From: Whitmania pigra
Lineage: Eukaryota; Annelida; Clitellata; Hirudinida; Haemopidae
NCBI GenBank assembly: GCA_021613335.1
Contig: JAJTWR010000344.1
Location: 473,448 to 537,447, forward strand
Direction: 5' to 3'
Length of the DNA stretch: 64,000 bases
The notes under the pieces are model-generated. The model was not told where the DNA came from and did not search any database. It saw only the letters and a list, made by a program, of their open reading frames with translations. Below are positions 60,501-64,000 of the stretch, piece after piece. Made by a program: the position numbers and the translations under genes. Numbering within the stretch: the first letter of the stretch is position 1; the number at the start of each line of letters is the position of its first letter.

Positions 60501-63500
60501 CGGATTTTTTGAAACAAATGGCTCACATAGAAAAAGTTTTGTCAAAGGAAAAAAGTTCCTTAATGATTTTGGGGAGAAGTGGCATTGGAAGAAAAACATG
60601 TATCAAACTTGTGTCATATATGTTGCAGTTGGAAATTTTCACTCCTAAAATGAATGCCTCTTATGGCTTAAAGAATTTCAAAGCTGATCTTAAAAATGTT
60701 GGTCAAATAGAAATTATTTAAAATGTTTTTTTATTTTAATGTTTGATAACCTTAATCACATGTGATATCACACATAATTCAGTTTTAAACTGAATTCAGA
60801 GATGAAAGTGAAATAACTGTTGTATGATAACAAAATAAATAAATATAAATAAATTTAATTTATGAGAATGAATTTGTATTTTTATATGTAGCCGATCTTT
60901 TGAGTACCTTATTTATCCGAATAGGATGTGAAGACATTTCTTAATCATTCAACCATTTATACAGTGCACCTATCTGAGGGCATTCCATGGCGGTGCGAGC
61001 TGGTTTGCGAACATGAAACGTAACAACTTTTGCTTGCACCGCCATTTGCAGGAATGCAATCCTCTGAGCCAACTCAAATTCTTAATTTTACATTTTTCTT
61101 TTTGTTAAAGTTGGTGCAGTTGGCAGCCATTGAGAACAGGGAGTTCATACTAATGCTGGAGGATTTTCACATAGTGGAGCTTGAATTTTATGAGCACCTA
61201 AACAGACTACTTTCTGAGGGTGATGTTTCCAGTTTATTTAGCTATGAAGAACTTGAGGCTCTTGCCTCATCTTTAAGGGACCAGCATTATTCCCATGGCT
61301 ACGATGGAAATGTATTTGATTTCTTGTCCTTAAGTGAGTGATTCAGCTTTTTTTCCATTGTATTTTTCAAATAGATTTTACAGCATAAGTTGAAGACATT
61401 AATGCTTTTAAGGATTGAAAAGGAATATTCGCATATGCTTTGTGATGGACTGGTCAAATAAAGATTTTGTTTTGACATGTAAGAATAATCCAGTTCTATT
61501 GAAGATGTGCAGTTTTCATTGGGCAGATGACTGGGATGATACAGCAGCTCTCAAGGTTCAATAATTTAATGAAATTGTCTTCGGTTTATACTTAATAGAA
61601 TTAGCATGCAAATTATGTGTCTTTTTTACATATTTCAGTTGTCAGAAAGTCTGATTTGCACCAAGATGAATGATATAGATAAGAAAAGCTTGAATAAATC
61701 GTTCCTCAGAATGTTTTTTGATATACACAATTCTATCCCCCAACTTCCTGACATTTTGGATAATTCTCCAAGAAAGTTCATCACATTCCTTCAAACATTT
61801 GATCGGATTTTTATTAACAAAAAAGGTGCAATACTTGCGAGATTGCAACATTTGCAGGTAGTTTTCTTTTAATTTTACCTAAATGTAGTAATTGTATTTA
61901 TCTGATTTTTGGAGTGCCTGATGTGTCCAGGTAGGATGTGAAGGCATTTCTTAAATGTTTATGTAGTGCCCCTAGCTGAGGGCACTTTCTTGGTGCAGTT
62001 TAGGCCAGGTTGTGAACGTGATGACTGTTGTTATTACTGCTGCATGCAGGAACGCTACCAATTCAGCCAACCTGCACGCCAATATAAGTTTTGCTTTTTC
62101 AGATTAGTGTTTCATTATTTTAAAAATATTATTTGACAACATTTTATTGGTTAGCAAATCCATAATTGATAATCCAGTGATCATAACTGAGTGGCAAGTG
62201 TTGATGTTAAAGAAAACAAGTAAATGTTCCACTGTTTGTCACAATGCTTTTTACTGGAAATCATGTCCCATAAACAACGTTGTTTGGTAACAAAGTAAAA
62301 GTAATGTGTTACTTTACTTAACTACAACTGAAGTACTTTTGACATATAAGGAAATACGAATGTTGGAATTACCTTTGCTTCACCACTTGTCTGCATTAAA
62401 GAATTGCTAACTAATCAGAATTAAATGTTAATGAAAAATACTTAAAGTTTAAGTTTATGCAGCTTATTGCTTTTTATTTCAATACTAGTAGATTTGCACA
62501 AAAAGGTCATTGTAGTAGTGCTCTCAAACATTCCTAAGTCTAATGTTGCATGCCAAGCTAATGAGAAATAAATACTTACTGATCTCTATTAGATGGCTTC
62601 ATAGAATTCATTCAATAAAGTGGACTTGAGGACTTGGTCAAGCATTAATCATTAACTTTTATTACATTACATATTGTTTGAGAAAAAAACACTTCCATTA
62701 GTGAGAATGTTACTACATAATTAACCATAACAATTTATATTTCAACACTTTATACACTAGTTCAGACAGTTTAAAATGTGATTTAATTATGTATAATCGC
62801 AATAAAATATCATGCCATGGTTGACAGAAGACCATTGTATAAGAAGCTTCAGTTCTTTTATTTTTAATTTTTAAAGTAACTTTATGTAATAAGCAATGAT
62901 TTATTTACTTGCAGCATTTAGCCTTTTAATATTGTCCTTTCTAACCACATATTTTGCACTAACTTTTTGTTTCACTTGTTGCTTCATTTAAATATAATGA
63001 ATGTTGTTATTTCTTCAAAAGGAATTGCTTCAAATGATGATGGAAAGAGAAATGGGTATACGTAGAAAATTAGTAAAACAGAGCAGCATTTGAATTGTAG
63101 ACAATATTTATTACTAACAATATTTATATTGACAATATTTATTACTTACAATTTGCTTTATTTACTCGTTAAGAGTTTATTGAGACCATCCTTAAAAAAT
63201 CTGTTTTAAATATGAGCTTCCCTTGGTTTCATTTAATTTATATAATTGAATCTTTAAAGTTTAAAGTGTCTGTCAAAATGTTTTTAGACTTTTAAATACA
63301 GCCTTGTCTGATTGTCTTCATAGAAAGGCCTAACAAAGCTGCAGGAAGCCCAATTGCTGGTAGATGAATTAAAAAAAGAGGCTGCCATTCAGCATAAGGA
63401 ACTAGCTGAAAAACAAGAAGAGGCTGACAGCTCAATGTCCCAAATTACATCAACCATCTCTGTATATTCTTTTGTTACATTTTGTAAAATCTTTCTCACA

Positions 63501-64000
63501 TACAGTTCAAGTTATTCATAAATTATTTTCAGACAACTGGAGATAAAAAGATAGAAATGGAGGAGCTGCAAAGAGAAGCTGCAAAGGAAAGTGATCAATT
63601 GGAAAAAAGGAAAAAGAGCATTGAAGCTGAGTTGGCTGAAATTGAACCATTGATACTGGAAGCAAAAGCAGCTGTTGGAAGCATTAGGACAGAAACTTTG
63701 GGCGAGATCCGAGCACTGAGAGCTCCACCTGATACGATCAGAGACATCCTTGAAGGAGTCATGATCCTCATGGGCAACCCTGACACCTCTTGGCTTGCCA
63801 TGAAAAGGTCTATTCTCATTCATTTCTATTTTCACTGATAACTTTTGTTAAAACTAAATTTTTATTCAGCAAAATAATTATTTTACTTGCATAGCTTTCT
63901 GGCTAAAAGGGGAGTAAAGGAAGAGATTCAGAATTTTGATGCAAGGAGAATAACATCTGAAACAAGAAAATCCATTGAGTCACTCCTTAAAAAAAATGGA
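43878..64000 (+). CDS. DYNC2H1: Cytoplasmic dynein 2 (intraflagellar transport) heavy chain, 49 exons, 3' end outside window
   Basis: Motor subunit that drives retrograde transport of IFT trains from ciliary tip to base. ATG 43878 lies directly after an acceptor. Exon sequences align with dynein-2 heavy chain along their whole length, not with cytoplasmic dynein 1 or axonemal chains. Diagnostic segments include [10 protein letters not shown] with [75 protein letters not shown] and [11 protein letters not shown]. The model gives about 3,045 codons of roughly 4,300 expected. The window ends inside exon 49 (63895 onward) in the stalk, after [19 protein letters not shown]. Exon coordinates are given in the sub-entries. 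Most junctions keep phase with good GT-AG signals. Exceptions are the end of exon 2, where an in-frame TAA precedes any usable GT donor, and exon 34, which uses a GC donor. Confidence 0.95.
47014..47115 (+). mobile_element. tRNA-Glu-derived SINE, 102 bp, perfect 13-bp target duplication
   Basis: TTTTTTACCAATG occurs at 47001-47013 and 47116-47128. The insert begins near GTGTGCCCGCATGGCCTAAT, continues AGTTAAGG (A box), GTGCCTCTCACGATGGCCC (anticodon arm as in tRNA-Glu CTC) and a degraded B box. It then has a tail TCCTAATCATCTAG...GCAACGGACATTATTAAAA. Related tails occur at 26321, 55912 (inverted), about 19160 (inverted) and about 910. Confidence 0.85.
48262..48645. repeat. Compound microsatellite: (ACAATA)n, (AAT)n, (GAT)n, (GGT)n, (AAT)n
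   Basis: Nearly 400 bp of changing short repeats in the intron after dynein exon 13. Long polyhistidine, polyisoleucine, polyasparagine and polymethionine frames come from it and are not genes. Confidence 0.95.
48955..49150 (+). mobile_element. tRNA-derived SINE, family 1, copy f (plus orientation, 5' end worn)
   Basis: GCCTGCGAACAGCAATGAAA, GTTATGTGTCGTGTTTGCAA, GAGTGCCCTCTGG and GAAGTGCCTTCACATTCTA match the complement of the other copies, ending GGCTAAATACAAAT. The A-box part is lost. Confidence 0.7.
52029..52601. other. Dynein intron 24, no recognisable element
   Basis: 573 bp of AT-rich sequence between exons 24 and 25. Nothing coding, and no clear repeat beyond short ATT/AAT runs. Confidence 0.5.
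53426..54654 (+). other. DYNC2H1 exons 27-31: end of linker and AAA1, the main ATPase site
   Basis: Exons 53426-53706, 53771-53922, 53983-54101, 54187-54369, 54431-54654. The Walker A motif [10 protein letters not shown] is encoded near 54017-54046 and Walker B CFDEFNR in exon 30. [20 protein letters not shown] (exon 31) is the sensor-I block. All catalytic signatures of AAA1 are intact, so the motor should hydrolyse ATP. Confidence 0.94.
55862..56112 (-). mobile_element. tRNA-derived SINE, family 1, copy b, interrupted by another retroposon
   Basis: The right part (55966-56112) contains the complement of the A box (CCAATTCGGCCA) and B box (GGGTTGTGAACACGACAC). The left part (55862-55911) holds the tail. 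A 54-bp insert at 55912-55965 splits it; AATGCACTACT occurs on both sides (55901-55911, 55966-55976). Confidence 0.75.
55912..55965 (-). mobile_element. 54-bp truncated retroposon tail nested in SINE copy b
   Basis: On the minus strand: TCCTAATCATCTAGTTATGA, AATAGACGTTAATAAATAAC and a (CCAA)n tail. It matches the tail of the SINE at 47014 and is flanked by the 11-bp duplication AATGCACTACT. Confidence 0.75.
56120..57135 (+). mobile_element. Composite, internally deleted non-LTR retrotransposon in dynein intron 35
   Basis: Scattered plus-strand frames give [20 protein letters not shown], then [19 protein letters not shown] (the usual GPNGVPY..YK block before the RT core), [22 protein letters not shown] and a distal part with [18 protein letters not shown] and AEAAEVASF. 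The catalytic core between these is missing, so the element is dead. Confidence 0.65.
57290..57520 (-). repeat. Second copy of the dispersed repeat at 33720
   Basis: On the minus strand it reads CCCTTTGAATCTCCCTATG, GACCCAACTCTTACTGCCAG, CACTGCTGCCTGGATTGG and GTGAAGAAGCCATC, parallel to 33725-34015. It follows the LINE fragment above. Confidence 0.6.
58128..60163 (+). other. DYNC2H1 exons 37-41: AAA3
   Basis: Exons 58128-58283, 58365-58463, 58534-58992, 59510-59658, 59748-60163. Exon 39 encodes the P-loop as [10 protein letters not shown]. The lysine is present, but the usual Ser/Thr is Arg, as in vertebrate DYNC2H1 where this site is also atypical. [14 protein letters not shown] and DKWGT follow. 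A SINE copy lies in the 517-nt intron after exon 39. Confidence 0.92.
59028..59218 (-). mobile_element. tRNA-derived SINE, family 1, copy c
   Basis: It reads from AGCCAATTTTTTGAGTGCC through AGGTAGGATGTGAAGGCAC to GCAGGAACGCTATCCATTTG, GCCAACCTG. The minus-strand B box is GTGTTCACAACCC. It lies between dynein exons 39 and 40. Confidence 0.8.
60275..61857 (+). other. DYNC2H1 exons 42-46: AAA4 and approach to the stalk
   Basis: Exons 60275-60394, 60465-60697, 61111-61333, 61413-61555, 61639-61857. Exon 43 has the AAA4 loop GRSGIGRKT and exon 44 the Walker B-like MLEDFHI. Exon 45 contains the family segment ending in SFHWADDW. Exon 46 ends LARLQHLQ, the start of the stalk coiled coil. A SINE sits in the intron before exon 44. 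Confidence 0.92.
60888..61075 (-). mobile_element. tRNA-derived SINE, family 1, copy d
   Basis: It shares AATAGGATGTGAAGACATTT, GAGGGCATTCCATGGCGGTG and the complement of A box TTGGCTCAGAGGATTG and B box ATGTTCGCAAACC. It lies directly before dynein exon 44. Confidence 0.8.
61892..62085 (-). mobile_element. tRNA-derived SINE, family 1, copy e
   Basis: GTAGGATGTGAAGGCATTTC, GAGGGCACTTTCTTGG, GGCCAGGTTGTGAACG and GCAGGAACGCTACCAATTC then AGCCAACCTG match copies b-d. It lies in the long intron before dynein exon 47. Confidence 0.8.
62086..63323. other. Rest of dynein intron 46, no recognisable element
   Basis: AT-rich intron sequence. A possible short frame at 63022-63057 ([11 protein letters not shown]) has splice-like borders but is not needed by the protein alignment. 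Confidence 0.5.
63324..64000 (+). other. DYNC2H1 exons 47-49: first strand of the microtubule-binding stalk, cut by window end
   Basis: Exons 63324-63461, 63533-63807 and 63895 to beyond 64000. They encode a charged heptad coiled coil ([20 protein letters not shown]), then [31 protein letters not shown] and [11 protein letters not shown]. Exon 47 joins directly to exon 46 in phase, so the 1.47-kb intron between them (61858-63323) seems to have no missing exon. Confidence 0.92.

Noticed and set aside
63022..63057. Possible extra dynein exon between exons 46 and 47
   Set aside because: Exon 46 already joins exon 47 in phase and matches the family spacing without it.

Overview
The window is nuclear DNA from an animal, very probably an invertebrate. 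It is AT-rich, its genes are cut by GT-AG (and a few GC-AG) introns, and its introns and intergenic DNA are full of non-LTR retrotransposons, tRNA-derived SINEs, hAT, Tc1/mariner and pogo transposons and microsatellites. The species cannot be named from the sequence. A de novo DNA methyltransferase, which many insects, nematodes and flatworms lack, and an intraflagellar-transport dynein indicate an animal with both CpG methylation and cilia.

Three protein-coding genes could be rebuilt exon by exon from reading phase, splice signals and family similarity. (1) A DNMT3-type de novo cytosine-5 DNA methyltransferase lies on the minus strand (7807-32807). It has 17 phase-consistent exons covering PWWP, ADD and catalytic domains; the start-codon exon was not found. 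(2) A complete NADH-cytochrome b5 reductase lies on the minus strand (36360-41541): 6 exons, 304 residues, start to stop. (3) The cytoplasmic dynein-2 (IFT dynein) heavy chain, DYNC2H1, lies on the plus strand (43878 to the window end). It has 49 exons and about 3,045 codons, from the N-terminal tail through AAA1-AAA4 into the stalk; the rest lies beyond the window. Genes 2 and 3 are divergent, about 2.3 kb apart. The genes act in different compartments (nucleus, membrane redox, cilium) and nothing suggests a shared pathway.

Layout: 1-6.7 kb, two abutting inverted-repeat-ended elements, the second carrying a ~180-bp tandem array. 6.7-7.2 kb, a retrotransposon fragment interrupted by a MITE. 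7.8-32.8 kb, DNMT3, whose large introns hold a Tc1/mariner copy (9634-11226), nested hAT elements (11849-16823), a LINE with an inverted 5' end (21730-24400), several LINE and SINE fragments and a solo LTR (29585-29769). 32.8-36.4 kb, intergenic, with a decayed hAT transposase. 36.4-41.5 kb, the reductase. 42.1-42.85 kb, a Ty3/gypsy 3' fragment with LTR. 43.7-64 kb, the dynein gene with SINEs and one composite LINE in its introns.

No new enzyme system was found. The points most worth a second look are the lineage-specific changes in DNMT3 reader and target-recognition residues, an in-frame stop at the end of dynein exon 2, GC-AG introns in two genes, in-frame stop-free mini-introns, and a set of transposon insertions with legible target-site duplications.
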